Assembly (NCBI RefSeq): GCF_030253575.1
Contig: NC_080567.1
Coordinates: forward strand, 37,043,501-37,107,500
Length of the DNA: 64,000 bases
From: Rhododendron vialii
Taxonomy: Eukaryota > Streptophyta > Magnoliopsida > Ericales > Ericaceae
Direction of reading: 5' to 3'
Shown in pieces: positions 9,547-22,984 of the stretch. Within the stretch, counting starts at the first letter, position 1. Each line of letters opens with the position of its first letter. The translations under genes were made by a program, and so were the position numbers. The notes under the pieces were generated by a model. It was not told where the DNA came from. It searched no databases and saw only the letters and a program-made list of their open reading frames with translations.

Positions 9547-12500
9547 TTAGCCCTTTCTCACCTTTCTACCTTTGTACCCACTTTTCCCCTTTGCTGAACC
9601 CTTTCCATCCCCTTTACCTTTCTGACCACCCTTTCCATCCCCTTTACCTTTCTGGCCACCCTTTCCCTTCTTCGAATTACCCTTGCCTTTCTTGTCCGCC
9701 CTTGCATCCTTCTTCATCCGTCGATCGACAAGCACTTTCCCCTTTCCAACCTTCACTTGGACCCCTTTCTTTGCCACCACATACTCCTTTTGAGGCCTTT
9801 TGGGCGTCGACTTCTTATAAAGGCTTTCAATCATCTTTGTCTTCGAACGATCCGATATGTCTGCTTGGTCCGATATGGTGTTTGCCTTCTTCCGAACCTT
9901 TTCTAGCTGCCTCATCGCTACACGCTTCTTCCGGGCCTTGGCTTGGAGAACCTTCTTAGAAGACCGCGCATCAATTGCTTTGAATTGGGCCCTCATTGCA
10001 GCGACCTCCTCTTTAGTGATGGGCTTCACTAGTTGACGATGCTTCTTCTCTTCATCCTCGAACCATTTGGGCAATCCCTTATCATGGAACATATGTTTGT
10101 TGTAGGCATCATCTAACATTTGCTCCCTTTGCTTTTTCCTCAACATTTTCTTCGCATATGCCAAAATCTCAGCTTTTGTTTCCACATCGTCATCCGATTC
10201 ATCAGAAGATGAGTCATCGCTAGAATCTGAAGCTGGAGCGGGGACTATCTCAAAATCATCTTCAGTTTTCTTTGAAGGTTGAATTTCTTTCTCTCTGTTT
10301 TTCTTGTTCTTTGCGGGAACAGTGGGCGGTTCTACTGGCTCAGCCACCTGCATATCAATTTTTTTGGTCCCTTCCGCAAGCCTGAGTTGTTTCGGTGCTT
10401 CATCCACCTTCATTTCATCTTCACTATCGAACTTATCCACGTCTCCCACAAGCTCATCATCTGCCTCATCAAAGACATCTAAAAGAAACCACTTCCTAGC
10501 AATCTCCTCTTGAGTTGGTTCTTCCTCGAGTGGCACCACGAGAGGATTTGCTTCATGATCTGCCCCATCATTGTCTGAATCTTGGTCTAAAGGAATCCTC
10601 TCATCTTCATCACCATCCTGCACAGCCAAACGAAAACCGATCCATCGTGACAAGAATAATGATTAGTACACATCACTCCACCCATCCGTGACATTGGAAA
10701 TAAGAAAAAAGGGGGCACAAAGGAATAAAAAGGGGATTTATATGCAAAAATGTATAAAATCCTTGTCTATGAAAGGATCAAGGAAGATAACAAATCCTCA
10801 TTAGAAACGATGGTTAATAAATATAAAGAAGAAATGAAAGAAATGAGGAAAAGATAAAAGAGAGAGAAGAGAAATGACTACTGACACGTTCAAACGTTGC
10901 TTTCTTCTTTTATTTTCTTAAATTATTATACCTCAGAAAGTTCACCATCTTTCAAATGCATCTGCTTTAAACGCTTTCTCTGCTTTGTACTTCCTTCTTT
11001 TTTCTCCACAAAACGTTCATAAGCCTGATCAAGCATCTCTTCCATCTGCTCATCGTATCTGCTAACAGAATGAATCATTTAATTACAGGCATACTTTTCA
11101 TCAACTGTAATGTCAGGTATAACGAAGAGGGAATCACCTTTTGCGTTCTTCGTCAGAATCCACATCACTAGAAGATAATTCCTGCTGCTCTTTACGGGTT
11201 TCATCTTCACTATCTACCACATCACCAGTTTCATCATCATATTCACCAGTATCAACAACTGCTAAATCCTTCTTCCCCTGAGGGTCAACAATACAAGAGG
11301 GTAAGCGGATGATGACTCTCGAAATACAGCAGAACAGCCAAATAATATTTCGTCCAAAATGCCAAGCCGAGAGTAGACAGGGTATTTGAACCTAGAACAT
11401 GTAGTGTACCAGTTGACATGAATCTATTGTATGACGACTCTTTAAACACTAGTGACTAGTGAGGAGTAATTCTTAACCTCAAATATGTCCAAGTCAATAG
11501 TAAATCAAAGGACAAGAAGTTGCATACTAATCGGATCCATGAAAAGATTTGCAAAAGCTACCACGTTCAAAATTTTGTTTCGCTATTAAAAGAAACCCAA
11601 GTCTGAAATAAGAATCATTTGCTTTGTGCCTTTGTTATACCATGAACTTAGTGCTTTAGATTTGAATCTATCACCATAAATTTCTTCATTGACAAGATAG
11701 GCATGTCCATTATCCCTAACCAAATTCAGTTTATCTTCTCATTGTTCTGAAAACAGGAAACCCCATCGACATAGCCCAATTTGATAGTTGACAAATTGAT
11801 ACAAAGAACAAGTTACGTCACATCAAAGTGGTATGTGAACAATCACAAACCAACCCAGAAGGCTAAATTAAAATAAATGCAAAAAAAATCCCAAAACCGC
11901 TTTCCAAATATCAGACCAGCATTAAAAAGTGACAAATCAAACTGCAAACTAACCTTCATAGAAGATAGAGAAAACAACTCATGATCAGTGTAACCATCCT
12001 CCGTAGCATCCACTTGCATCCCTGTTGCTTTCCTTGATTTTTCCTGGAAGTTCGAAGTGAATTGAATCAAACCAAGTCATCAATGAAACAGGTGAACATA
12101 AAAAAAGAAAGAGAGGAAATCATAGTCTGCCCCAAGTTTGTATGGCTCGGGTCAAGATCCAATCCTTGAAACTCAATGTTCTCAAAACCCGCTGGTGTTC
12201 GTTAAAGCAGTGTTAAAAAAGAGGAAAAAACAAAGAAATTACACCCTCTATTTTCCTATATTCCAGAGGCATCGCTTCAGGCCTTGAACTCAACATAATA
12301 CTAAATTAGCCAACCGAAGACCAGGCCTCAACCATACACGGTCACGTTAAATGGCTAGAAACTCCACAACAAGTGCACTCGATAATCGATGTAGAATAGC
12401 ACTCCATTAGAGATTTGTTCAGCAAAAAATGTTCTGACAACGAAATTTAACAAAGATGCAAGTGTTTACAATTTCTTTAGTCGCAGCTAAAATCGATGTG

Positions 12501-13342
12501 GAGATAGAGCCAGAAGTGAGGCTTCAACAAAACAAGTGGTCATGGTTGATAAGCCATAAGCCAAAGTGACATTTAAGGTTTGTGCGTGCATACAAAAACA
12601 AATGAATTATAGAATGATAGGATGAGGAATTAGAAATATAGGCTTTGAACCTTAGCTTGTCTTTTTGCAAGAACTTTTTTAGCTCGTTTCTTCTTGCGAT
12701 CCATAGCATAAGTCAACTCCTCCATCTCATTAAGCATTTTCTCATCTTCATCAACCTTACTCTCAGGCTCGACATCAGTGGTTGAAGTAGCCTTGTGTGA
12801 GGGGGACAGTGCCTTTCTTATACTCATACGCCACCTAATAGACAAAACCAAGATACAAATATGCATTTAATATCTTGATAACAAGTTGCATGTGAAAGTA
12901 AGGAAACCAAAATGCAATTTCGTGGAGGAAATCACTGATATACCTACACTGAATGGTGTCACCAACCATAGTTTATGGATAATCACAAGCACATTTCAAA
13001 TGCGTAATATTCAACAAATACGATCATTCTTTCAATATTTCCCATTGCTACTAAAATACCCTTTTGATAGCACCATCATCTGAACAGACACTCCAAGGCA
13101 CATAATCAAGGAACTTTCAGTTCAGTTCTTCCACTACAATTCTTAAGCCCACCCCACATTCCAAAAAAAAAAAATAAGAGGAAAGGAAGTATACGTTCAG
13201 TTCCAAGTCTAAGATCATTGTGCAATTGAACTCTTGTGAGTCAAGTTCACTAAAAGAGAGGGTCACAGGTTGCTAAGCGGGCAACAATCACCAAGTGCAG
13301 TAAATGATAATGCCAACCTGAAATGTATCCCCAATAAAACAC

Positions 13343-13379
<37 letters not shown>

Positions 13380-15791
13380 TAAAAAACATGCCCGCGTGTA
13401 GAAGTTCATAAAGTGTCACTTACTTCAAAAGATGCTTGAAGTCTTGCTTTCCCAAGACACGCAGATCATCGCAAAGAGCTTTAACCTGGAAGGGAATACA
13501 TGTGCAAAATATTTAACAGCTGTTGAAGAGTTCATGAGCAATTGGAACTCAAACACATACACATACACATACACATGCACGTTGCACACATATGCAGAGT
13601 GTACCTCTTCTGTTGTCAGGGCATGATCTGTTATAGGCAAACAAGCAGGATCATTGAAAGTGATAGATGTAACTGAACCAAGAATCTCAAGGGGAGAGTC
13701 AGACCAAACAAAATCCGAAGCTGAGCAAACCTTCCTCAAAACTGTCGCTCCATCTTCATACCTAGAATGAGTAGTAGTAAATGAAAATATTGTAATTGAA
13801 TCTTATTTTTCCAAACAGAAGCGCATATTAAGGTGGGTGCAAATCGAATTTAGCAGAATCCAACAGAGAAAATATCCTAGGAATTGGTCTATCATTGTTG
13901 ACACCAATGCAATTTGTCTGTCTCATAAGCACATCAATGCTGACAGCGTAAAATTTTATACTACATGGCAACTCTAGTGGTCCCATCTTTCCGAATAATA
14001 AAAGTGAAGCACAAGGTTCGCATGGATATCTGATGATCAATAAACTTAAAAGAACATATAGAAATTCCATTGTTCAAGGATTTACCCATCACGGTGTCTC
14101 TTTTGCTTGGTTCCTCTAAGTACGTCCAGCACCTGAGTCAGAGAATCCATAGGACAGTACAGTTCAATATCACATGAAAATGAGGCTACATGAAAACGTA
14201 AAGTTTGATACTTTAACAGGGAAAGTTTCTAAATAAATTATGTCAAACTACCTTTGGAGGTTCTTTTCCTCCCTGGAATAGATGCTTAAAATCAAGAAGA
14301 CGTGGATCAATCTTTGCAGGGGCCTTGTACTTCAAACCAATGATATAAATCTCAGCAGACGTTGAACGACTGGCTGCAGGTTTATCCACATCAACCTTTT
14401 CGAATAGCTGCTACGAGAATACCAACATCAGAGTTTCTTCTATTTACAAGATCACAACAAGACTAATAGTTACGAGATAAAGAAACATCACCTGTCTAAG
14501 GCAGTACAGGACAGCACTGTAATCTTGAGACCTGAAAACCTACAAAATGCCGGTAATAAATATCCAACACAGAGGCAAAACCAAGCCTCAAAGCACTTCA
14601 AAATGAAATGAAATCGACAGAACTACCAGCCAACGAAACTACTGCAAACCCAGTAACGATAACTCATCCCAGAGAAGATAACATATATGCACATTCCAAA
14701 AATCCTAACATAAGGGGATCTCAAGACCTTACATAAGTCTTGACTCAACTTTAAACTCAAGTTAAAAAATTCCTAAAACCCCATCCACTCAAACCCAAGG
14801 GAGACATTTTTTTCGGATTTGCCTAGTATTAAATTACCTCATATAAAATAGAGCTTATACCCAAATATTTTCACTCCAACCAAGTCAAAAGTTGAGTAAA
14901 TTTGTTGTATACAAGTTGTCAGGTTCTTACAAAAAAGACAGACTTTACTTATGGGGCAGTTCGTGATGTTCACAAACTATCTATGAACCTGCTACATTGA
15001 GGATTGGTTCAAACTGATAACCTAATTATGCTATTTCTAATCTTTTTTCGGTTTAGCTCCTCAGGACCAATCTAAAAAGCTTCCCACATATTTTTTTTGC
15101 TCGATTTAATAGACATAGATGGGGCTTCTATGGATTTCAAAATCGAGCGTTATTTGTTAGCGGATATTTGCACATTAATACCTATAGCAACAAGTAAGGA
15201 TGAAAATATGCAATACAAAGTCCACTAAAATTGGTAAATACTAAATAGCAAGCATTACTACGCAAACATATCTTAAACATGATTCCATTGTGAGAGAGAG
15301 GAAGTGTGTGTGTGTACTTTAGTAACGAAGGTTCCTTTCGGCGCCAAAAACTCCGTAGCAAGCTTCACAGAATCAATAACCAAAGCGTTCTGACTCGTCG
15401 CCTCCTGCGCCCAAGCACCACCGACGTTCGGCGACCCATCGTGCAACACCAGATCGAACGCCCTGCATCCGTTCTCGCTCATAAGCCTCTTGACGGTGGC
15501 CCTGCACTGGGGCTTGGTGATGTCCTCCTCGACGCCGATGGCGCCGCGCACGGGGCGGATGGGGACGAGGTCGACGCCGATGACGAGGCTGCCGACGGGG
15601 ACTCGCTCGACGGCTACCTGCATCCAGCCGCCGGGGGCGGCGCAGAGGTCGAGGACGCCGCGGGAGGAGCGGAGGAAGCTGAACTTGGAGTCGAGCTGGA
15701 CGAGCTTCCATGCCGCGCGGGATCTGTAGCCGTGTTCTTTGGCCAAGTGGTAGTATTTGTCCAAGCGATGCTTTCCCTTCACCTTGCCCAT
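9547..15791 (-). CDS. SPB1: SPB1-type rRNA 2'-O-methyltransferase (FtsJ family), 11 exons, 851 aa
   Basis: Exons (minus strand, 5' to 3'): 15318-15791, 14492-14539, 14252-14407, 14086-14132, 13605-13761, 13424-13485, 12651-12834, 11954-12043, 11138-11277, 10932-11058, 9547-10617. All use GT-AG introns and sum to 2556 nt, close to the 821-residue Arabidopsis protein. The N-terminal FtsJ domain has the SAM-binding block VLDLCAAPGGW (47-57) and the catalytic tetrad K29-D118-K158-E193. A middle region corresponds to DUF3381. Acidic stretches with DEE/DSDD runs follow, and exon 11 is the Spb1 C-terminal domain ending in a Lys/Gly-rich tail. In yeast the enzyme methylates the peptidyl-transferase A-loop guanosine and is needed for 60S assembly in the nucleolus. 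Telo-boxes at the start fit a ribosome-biogenesis gene. Nothing looks broken. Confidence 0.96.
9550..9680 (-). repeat. Gly/Lys repeat tail within the last SPB1 exon
   Basis: The last ~50 residues of SPB1 are repeats of the form GKGxGKGGQ, encoded by two near-identical 33-bp DNA units plus shorter relatives (about 9595-9665). Basic low-complexity tails are common in nucleolar proteins and may bind RNA. The DNA-level identity of the two units suggests recent expansion by slippage. Confidence 0.85.
13343..13376. repeat. (GA)n microsatellite in SPB1 intron 6
   Basis: About 16 GA units in the intron between exons 6 and 7. A short (CA/TACACA)n run also occurs at about 13555-13575 in the preceding intron. 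Confidence 0.9.
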
Positions 15792-15800
15792 TTCTTCTGT

Positions 15801-15855
15801 CTAGGGTTTTCAGAGAGAGAGATGGGGGCGGTTAATTTGGACTAGGGTTTTAGGG
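15801..15855 (-). promoter_or_regulatory. Two telo-boxes at the SPB1 start
   Basis: AAAACCCTAG on the minus strand occurs at 15801-15810, ten bases before the ATG, and AAAACCCTAGT again at about 15842-15852. Telo-boxes near the transcription start are characteristic of plant ribosomal-protein and ribosome-biogenesis genes, so they support co-expression with eS25 and the snoRNA. Confidence 0.7.
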
Positions 15856-16009
15856 AGGGTTGGAGAGTTTAGGGGCTGTTTGGACGATGGGAAAAGGAGG
15901 GAAATGAAAAATAAAATAAAAAACTTTCTTCCTCTATATGGTAGTACTAAAATTAAATGGAAAAAGTGCAGACTTCGCCCATTTCGCTTTCTTTTTAAAT
16001 TTTATTTTT

Positions 16010-16200
16010 TAAAAAGAAGGTAATTTACAAACTCAAATATAATAAAAATAAAAAATAACATTTCAATTTTTTTTGCACCGTTTAAAATATCTCAATAAAA
16101 TCTATCAAACAAGATCCATATTGGAATGAAAATTATTTGAATAAAAAATTAAATTTTGAGCTTGAAATTACCTTTATTTTCTAAAAGTTCCTTTTTAGGG
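16010..16200. mobile_element. Relative of the 918-1160 MITE
   Basis: The interior landmarks TTTTTTTTGCACCGT, ATCTATCAAACAAGATCCATATTG and ATTTTGAGCTTGAAATTACC appear in the same order as in the 918-1160 element. The terminal repeats are not clear, so ends are approximate. Confidence 0.5.
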
Positions 16201-16574
16201 AAACTAGAACAGGATTTTGAGAGAAAGTTACGCCTATTTGGCTAAATAAGCAAAGTAGCTTATTTTTTATCCTTGCTGGAGTACATTTTTTATGGGTGAA
16301 AAGAAATGGAGCTGCAGGAAAGAAACAAAATTGTCCTTCAGCTCTTCAGTTGCAAAAATTATTTTGCTCGCATTTGAGAAAGAACATTGCATAGCACATT
16401 TCAATTGGGAATTTTTATAGATTTTTTAACACAAATTTGGCCAAGATACAGTGGAGTACAAGCTTCCAACCTAAAAGAACACCGATAAAACAATCAATAC
16501 AACAAACTATGTACAAAAAAAGAACCCAAAACTGTGGCCAAATTGTCTTCCTTTATTCCCCTTAACAATGGGTA

Positions 16575-16665
16575 GAACCGGTTAGTAAAACACGTAAGCA
16601 CTGGTAACCGGCAAGACTCGAACACGTCGCTAAGACTTGAAGCACCGGTTGTCAGTACATGGAAA
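16575..16665 (-). mobile_element. Possible tRNA-derived SINE fragment
   Basis: On the minus strand CTTAGCGACG leads into GTTCGAGTC, a good match to an RNA polymerase III B box (GGTTCGANTCC), followed by TTGCCGGTTACC. The layout resembles the head of plant tRNA-derived SINEs. The A box is weak and no tail or target duplication was found. Confidence 0.35.
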
Positions 16666-16927
16666 TTGCATAGAAACGAAAGTAGTATTTACTAGGGTGA
16701 AACAGATTAATGAAAACAGAACTGGGTCCTCGTAGGGTGTGTACAAGTTTCACTTCTGCAACATGGATGAATGCAGCATAATCAAATGAAATGGCACCAA
16801 TATTACAACATAATATCTGTAGCAATGAATATTCCAAAGTCCAAACTATTTGCTTTCTTTTTTCTCTTCCATAATCTGGTCCTTGGATACAATTCCAGTA
16901 GGTCAAGTTATACAACCAGCAAAAGCC

Positions 16928-19396
16928 TTAGTCCCCGCGGAAGCCACTGCTACTAGCTGCAGGTTTCTTGCCACTATATTTCTGTTACAAGAAAAATGAG
17001 AGAGGATATGGGCAAAATTAGACGGAGTAAATAAAAAGTAAGTGGAGCAATGATACAATCAGGAAGAGAACAGGAAGAGAAACCGAAGTGATTCAAGCAC
17101 CCAAAAATGAAATACAGGGACATGTTAAAACTGTTTCTCAGTCTCAAGCACCAAACACGATAACAGAAGAACTTGCAGCAGATTTTTTAGAGAACATGTA
17201 CTAGTTGACGCTCACCTGCTTGCCAATATTGAATGGGAGATATTTGTACTTGATCATGTGCGCAATTTGGCGCCTCATCGTGAGGAAAAATAGAACGACC
17301 CAGTAAAACAGTAATATAGGCCAGAACACGGGGACATCAAACATGGAAAAGAAGGTGAGGACAAATGCTATGCAAAAAGCCTTTGTGATAGCGTACCTGG
17401 AAGCAGCAAAAACGAAAACAAAAAAATTATCCCCATGCTCAAACAAGGACTTGGTTTCTCATTCGGATGTTAATCTTATCAATTAAGAAACACCACACTT
17501 CAAGCGAAAGTTGGAAGCAGTTGAAGAGGAGCTCAGTAAAAGCATCAGCTCATATAAAGTAGTAATAGAACTCATTTCAAAGTTGTGGCATAGAAGACAC
17601 ACAGCTTAAGGCATTGCTCAATCAAACGTAAACTAAACAACCAAAAAATATCCTAGCCGCAAAGGATAATAACACCAACTACCAATTCCTTGTAAAAGGA
17701 AGGAACCTAACATCCATGACTTTTCTTCCATTTTGAAACCTGGTCCCCCAACGGAGACAACCCGATAAAACTGGATCTACAAGAATCTCGAGTTCCTGGC
17801 ATCTAATGCCATTAAATGCATCTGTCCTTGGTTACATCACAAGCCAAAATCGGCCCAACATCAGGCATATGCCGTTTAGCACGCACAAAGATCTGTCATT
17901 TAAATGACATAGCTATAACCTCAAAGGAACCGGTGGTGCATTAATAATGCGGCAACAAACCCTAACAAAGGAATCTCTCTCCTTGTTAGCTATTCCCTAT
18001 GTCCCCTTTTGTTGGTCCATTTTGCCACTTTTTGTTATCCCAAAAGGAATGTCCTGGTTCAAAAGCAATGGGCAAAAGTTGACGAGTTTACTTTTCTTAC
18101 CGTTCCTTTCAAATTACTAGTAACAAGAAAAGGTAAAAATGTTCTGGTCCCAAGGAAAATTTTGGTGGTGAACCTCAAGTACCTTAATTGATCGAGCTAG
18201 TATGCAATTGATATGATTTTCTTGATGTTTTACGAGTCAGTAAATCGATAATCTTCCCCAACATTGAATTGTTATCACTCATTAATCTTATAGTAGCCCT
18301 TTTCTTTTTCTTTACAGGTTTCTTATAGCGAAACATGATGTGAGACATCAGATGTATACTTCATAAATCACAAGAAAAATATGACTGCAGCAGTGGATAC
18401 CATAAAAAGCAAAAGTAACAAATTTTTAGGGAAGGAATCAATTCCATTAAGTTTCTGATCACTACTTCTAAAAAACTTAACGCTCCGAAATTTCTTTCAA
18501 GACCAATGAAAAAAGAGGAAGCAAAATCACACTGAAACTACAAATAAACTAGGGAAAATTAGCCATAAAGACGGTAAAATAGTTTTCATTTAGGGGAAGG
18601 ACGCCAGCAAAATAGTTTTCAGTAGATGTCCTTTCAACTTTTTGAGTTTTTTAGCCATAAGGCCAAAACATGTTTAGGCACTTTCATATGGTTTTAGGGT
18701 GCACTTTCTAATTAAAGGCTTTTAGTAGTTTAGATACTTTCATAAGGTACCATAGAGTTTTAGGCACTTTCATATATAGGGTACCCTAGGGTTTTAGGCA
18801 CTTTCAGAGGGTACCCTAGGGTTTTAGGCACTTTCAGAGGCACATTTGTCTTTATGTTTGCTTGCAAAAGGTGCTTGTCATTGAGCTCAAAAAATGTAAA
18901 TATGCAGGATTTTTGGCTAAGTCTCTCAAAAAACTTCCCACCATATCGGATTAAAAACACAAAACAGGTCGAGTTGTAATCACTAAACAAATGGCTGCCT
19001 ATTACACAAACAAGTTAAATACAGTAACAAAGGGCAATACAATTACCAGAACTTGAACTCAGGCAGGCGGCGAATGAATGGCTTGAACTCATCCGAACCT
19101 TTTGTTGGTAGAGATGGCCCATCAGAAGGTTCCAGCTCAGGATCAACGAGAGGTGACAAGAACCCAATCAACAAATTCAATACATAGATACCCACACCAT
19201 AGGAAATAATGTAGAACCCCTGAAGATAGAAAACCCGCAGAGCATACAGGCATGCCAAAACGAAAGTTCCAATCCATCTGTAAACAGCATGGGGAGTACT
19301 TTTGTCCAAATAAAACTGGAAAATTTTCCACGCGTCATGCCTCCATTGATTTAGAGGTGCAGCTGCCGAGGCACCATCACCTCCATTGCCCTCCAT
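16928..19396 (-). CDS. RER1: RER1 Golgi-to-ER retrieval receptor, 3 coding exons, 194 aa
   Basis: Exons 19047-19396, 17216-17396 and 16928-16981 join in frame through GT-AG introns to 585 nt. The product has an N-terminal cytosolic stretch with [19 protein letters not shown], then hydrophobic segments around [53 protein letters not shown] and [10 protein letters not shown], giving the W-like four-span topology of Rer1. [11 protein letters not shown] followed by YAITKAF is the family's most conserved loop. Family length is about 190-200, so it is complete. Rer1 sits in the cis-Golgi and returns ER membrane proteins by COPI vesicles. The tail [10 protein letters not shown] is a likely sorting region. 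The 5' UTR carries an intron: donor after 20233, acceptor near 19421. Confidence 0.97.
18655..18850. repeat. Minisatellite-like units (GGTTTTAGGCACTTTCA) in RER1 intron 1
   Basis: Units containing GTTTTAGGCACTTTCA and GGTACCCTAGG recur five to six times; the last two are exact 30-bp tandem copies (about 18787-18846). The same units recur, inverted and more diverged, at 29960-30180, so this is a dispersed low-complexity family. Confidence 0.75.
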
Positions 19397-19420
19397 CGAG
19401 AATTATCTTCGGATTCCTAC

Positions 19421-20330
19421 AGGTCAAATAAAAGGCTTCAATCAACTCAAAGCATTCAATGCAGTGATTCCATGAATACACCCCAACACCAGGAAAACAA
19501 TGTGGCGGGGGCAGAAGAAGTAAGGTACGAGTGGGGTCACTTTGATTTCTCACAAGGGCAGTTGATAGTTTGCATCCAAATTTTGCAATTTTGACCCCAC
19601 AAAAAATCCCTAAATTGCCCCAACTAACTTCAAGTGCATAGAAACCGCAAGCATTCTCTTCTTTTCGCAAGCTTGATACTATTAAGAGTGAGGCAATCAT
19701 GCATCGTTTTCGAACTAACTATCAATTGTGAAGCAAAATTACACGAATTAGTGTACAACTACCTAATAGTCAACCTCTTAATTACCTTTGCATATGGCTC
19801 TAGTTATTCCCGAGTGCGTAGCTGGGGGGAAATGCAGTGGAAGAACTGAGTCGAACAAACAAGTCAACTTTGAAGAAAAAAAATCCCCAAAGCCAGGTAT
19901 CTGGCTTAGGCTTCCCAACTTTCTTCTCGTTGCCAATATTTACAGGGGATACGAATTCCCTGTACTGAAGGAAACCCTAAACTACGCAGCAAACCAATAC
20001 AGAGAGAAAGGGAAAACCTAGAATATGCGAAGTTGAGAAGCAAATCGAAAATGCGCGGGTCCTAAATCAGAAACCCTAATTCTCCAAGGCGAATGCATAT
20101 GCATACGTTCGTAGGCATAAATAAATACATGTATGTGTACATCAATGTCTGCAACTACGTAGGCCGGGGATTTAGTTTAAGATGCAATCAATTGAAAGTT
20201 GAATCATTAGGGTTAGAGTGATTGAAGCTTACCTTCGACGACTGTTGGAGCAGTGGAGAGATTGTTGGGAGAGAGGAGAAAAGGGATCTGTTTCGGTGAG
20301 TTGAGTGTACAAACAGTTATCAATTCTATT
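19421..20330 (-). other. RER1 5' UTR intron and leader
   Basis: A GTAAGC donor follows ...GTCGTCGAAG at 20233 on the minus strand, and a TGTAG acceptor lies near 19421, just ahead of the coding exon. This implies a first non-coding exon at about 20233-20330 and a leader intron of roughly 810 bp. No independent gene is seen inside. Confidence 0.65.
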
Positions 20331-20387
20331 TGAGAAGAACGGGTCGCCTGAATTTCATGTGCAAGAGAGTGAGGGGACGGTTTTTTT

Positions 20388-21131
20388 GGCTTAATTGCAA
20401 AAATACCCCTAAACTATCACTTTTTAGCAATTTTACCCCCTTAAGTTTAAAACTTTCCAACTGCACCCCTTTAACTACCAAATTCTAGCAACTTCACCCC
20501 TTCTCCCATTTTCCATCTATTTCTGTTAGGAATTTGGATGAAAAATTGAAAAGTTGGATGGAAAAGTAAATTAATATACGAAAAAGCCCTTTATTTCTCC
20601 TCCCTCTCTACTATCGATAATTCTCCTCCCTCTCTACACCTCTGCACCTCTACACCACCAGAAAACCCTAAACCCATTTATCCTCTTCCTCCTACCCCTA
20701 CCCCGGAATTACCCCCTCTCACCCTCCGCTCACCACTTCCACGAGTTCTCTACCACCAGGTACAGCGAACTCGATTGGAGATGCTTCTGCCGTTGATTAG
20801 AGATGGAGTTGGGTGGGATGGGTGGAGATTCGGTGGTCACTGGTGTGGGCGGCGATGGCGATGGCCATCCATCTAGATCGACAAATAGAGAGATATAGAG
20901 AAATGTTTGTTGTTTTGTTCTATGTTGTGTTTTCTTTTTTACCGTGTTTTTTAAAGTCAGGGGTACCTTGGTCTTTTTCTTTGACTCCGTCCCATTTTTT
21001 AACAAAAATGAGGGGAGGGGGTGAAGTTGCTTGAATTTGGTAGTTAAGGGGGTGTAGTTGGAGAGTTTTAAACTTAAGGAAGTGAAATTGCCAAAAAGTG
21101 ATAGTTTAGGAGGTGTTTTTGCAATTAAGCC
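20388..21131. mobile_element. 744-bp non-autonomous element with ~130-bp TIRs built of microrepeats
   Basis: It starts GGCTTAATTGCAAAAA and ends with the inverted form GCAATTAAGCC. The TIRs contain iterated blocks such as AACTTCACCCC and TTAACTACCAAA on one side and their reverse complements on the other. T-runs flank both ends. The interior has no transposase. A relative of almost the same length lies at 48948-49681. Confidence 0.8.
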
Positions 21132-22980
21132 TTTTTCGGGTGGGTACCACACGCATGGTATCTGTTGGTAATACCGGCCGTTTAAACATGTTTTGAATGG
21201 TTCGAATTTTAGAGAGAGAAAAGGAGGAGAAAAAAGAGGCATCGGGTGAAGAGAGAGAAGGAATAAAACTGGACCGGAGTATATGCTATAATCTCCTACT
21301 AAAAATCCGGGGCGGGGGGCGGGAGGTTGTGTGTGTTTATCAAAATAATCTAGGATTTGTTAGGCAAAATTATCCAGAATTATTTAGTGTCGTTGTCTTT
21401 TGATCCTTTTTTTTGTTGGCTTTTGTTAGAATTCTATGATTAATTATTTGTCTTGAGGAAGAAAATTTTTTATTTTTTGATCTAGATAGTAAGTATTGTG
21501 ATCAAGATCTCTCAAAAGTTCAATAAAAAAGTTATGAAAAAAATAATACTAACATTTTCCAGTCTATTCGGCATATTTTCTTTTTACGGTAGTCATATGT
21601 TGACATTTTTCAGCTTTGATCCGTCTCTTGTGTACTTTTTTTTTTCCTTTTCTTGTTGAAATGAATTAAAAAAAAATTTGAGAAGAAACAAACCAAAAGT
21701 TGCTCAACAACAACAATACTAATATAGCGACAACATGCTTGAACATATAACTTTACCAAAATATTGTTTTACTCAATTACTTATGAATTCTTTTTATTTA
21801 AATAAAATTATCTAATTTATTTTGTTATATATAAACTCAGATCGTTGAATTTTTATCAAAAGAATTACTCCAACTAAGGATATCCACAATGCTATAATAA
21901 AAAATTGATAACCAAAAGTTGTCATATCAGCATTTGATTATCCATTTAAGAGATTGTTAAGATTATCAATATAGATGTTTACAATAGCATAATCAAAATT
22001 GGATAACCAAAACTTGTCACATCATCTTTTCAAATTACAAAAAATTAAAAACTATTTTAAAATTAGTTTTGAAACTAATAAAAACTATTTACTAGGAACT
22101 TTTTTTTGGAAAAAAACAATTTTTTTTAAAAAAATTCTAGAAAAAAAACAATTTTTTAGTAAAATATTTTTTTCCTAAAAATATTGTTTGAAAAGAAGGA
22201 GAGAGAGGAAAAGGGAAAAGAGATTGAACATTTTTGTATAATAATTGGTGTATTTGATTGAGAATATGTAGAGTCTATTAAATTTGGTTATTGTCAAAAT
22301 GTTGCTAGTTTTGGTTATCCAAAGCCCAAAATTTAATTATTTCTAAGGAGATTGTTAAGTTTGATTATAGCATTGTGAGCCATATTTTGCACCAACATTA
22401 TTAACTTTAAAAACCTTTTACTTTTGATTATAGCATTGTGGATACTCTAAGAATTCTCAATGGGGTATTGTTGTGAAAAATACAACATTTTCGCTATTGT
22501 TGTGAAAAATAAAATAAAATTGAAATTCGTACATAAGAAAAAAATAATGTAACTTACAAATAACATTCCAAATTATAAAGCATAAAGTTTGAGGTGTAAA
22601 GGGTAGAATAAAGAGAGAAACGGGAATACAAAAACTCCTTTGGGTTGATGGCTTCAACTCTTGATTTGGAGAACAAATTCCCAGACAATGCATTGCATAA
22701 TCTGCTTCTAAACACTTAGAACTAAAAATGGGAAAATTTGAGAAACTTGGGTGGCTACCTACACCCCTTAAGTTGTTTTTAGGTTTTTCCCAATTTAAAT
22801 TATTTCATTGTGGACTGGTGTCATGTGACGTTGGAATCTCGATCATCAATTCATTGCACCATGCCTATTACCATCAAATTTTGGTCAAAAGCAATCTTTG
22901 TGAGGAGTACACATGGAAACAATTAATTTTAAGTAGCTTACTTTATTTAGCGATCGATTAGAAAATACTAGTGCCATGTT
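21132..22980. other. AT-rich intergenic DNA
   Basis: No gene seen. Two diverged direct or inverted phrases around TTGATTATAGCATTGTG and CACAATGCTATAAT (21885, 22365, 22425) suggest an eroded MITE of about 550 bp at 21885-22445 with ends near GAGTATCCACAATGC. Confidence 0.4.
21885..22447. mobile_element. Probable eroded MITE with inverted ends
   Basis: The left end GGATATCCACAATGCTATAAT is inverted at the right end as ATTATAGCATTGTGGATA(C)TC. Internal copies of GGATAACCAAAA...TGTCA and related TTTGATTATAGC phrases are present. No coding capacity; target duplication not determined. Confidence 0.55.
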
Positions 22981-22984
22981 TGAT

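Noticed and set aside
9591-9959. Plus-strand 122-codon frame rich in Pro/His/Leu
   Set aside because: Antisense shadow of the Lys/Gly-rich tail of SPB1.
15306-15845. Plus-strand 179-codon frame
   Set aside because: It is the antisense shadow of SPB1 exon 1; composition follows the GC-rich coding exon.
17990-18190. CCCTATGTCCCCTTTTGTTGG phrase resembling a Stowaway/mariner MITE end
   Set aside because: No inverted partner end or TA duplication was found.
22728-22961. 77-codon plus-strand frame
   Set aside because: AT-rich, no domain, no splice or promoter context; chance frame.
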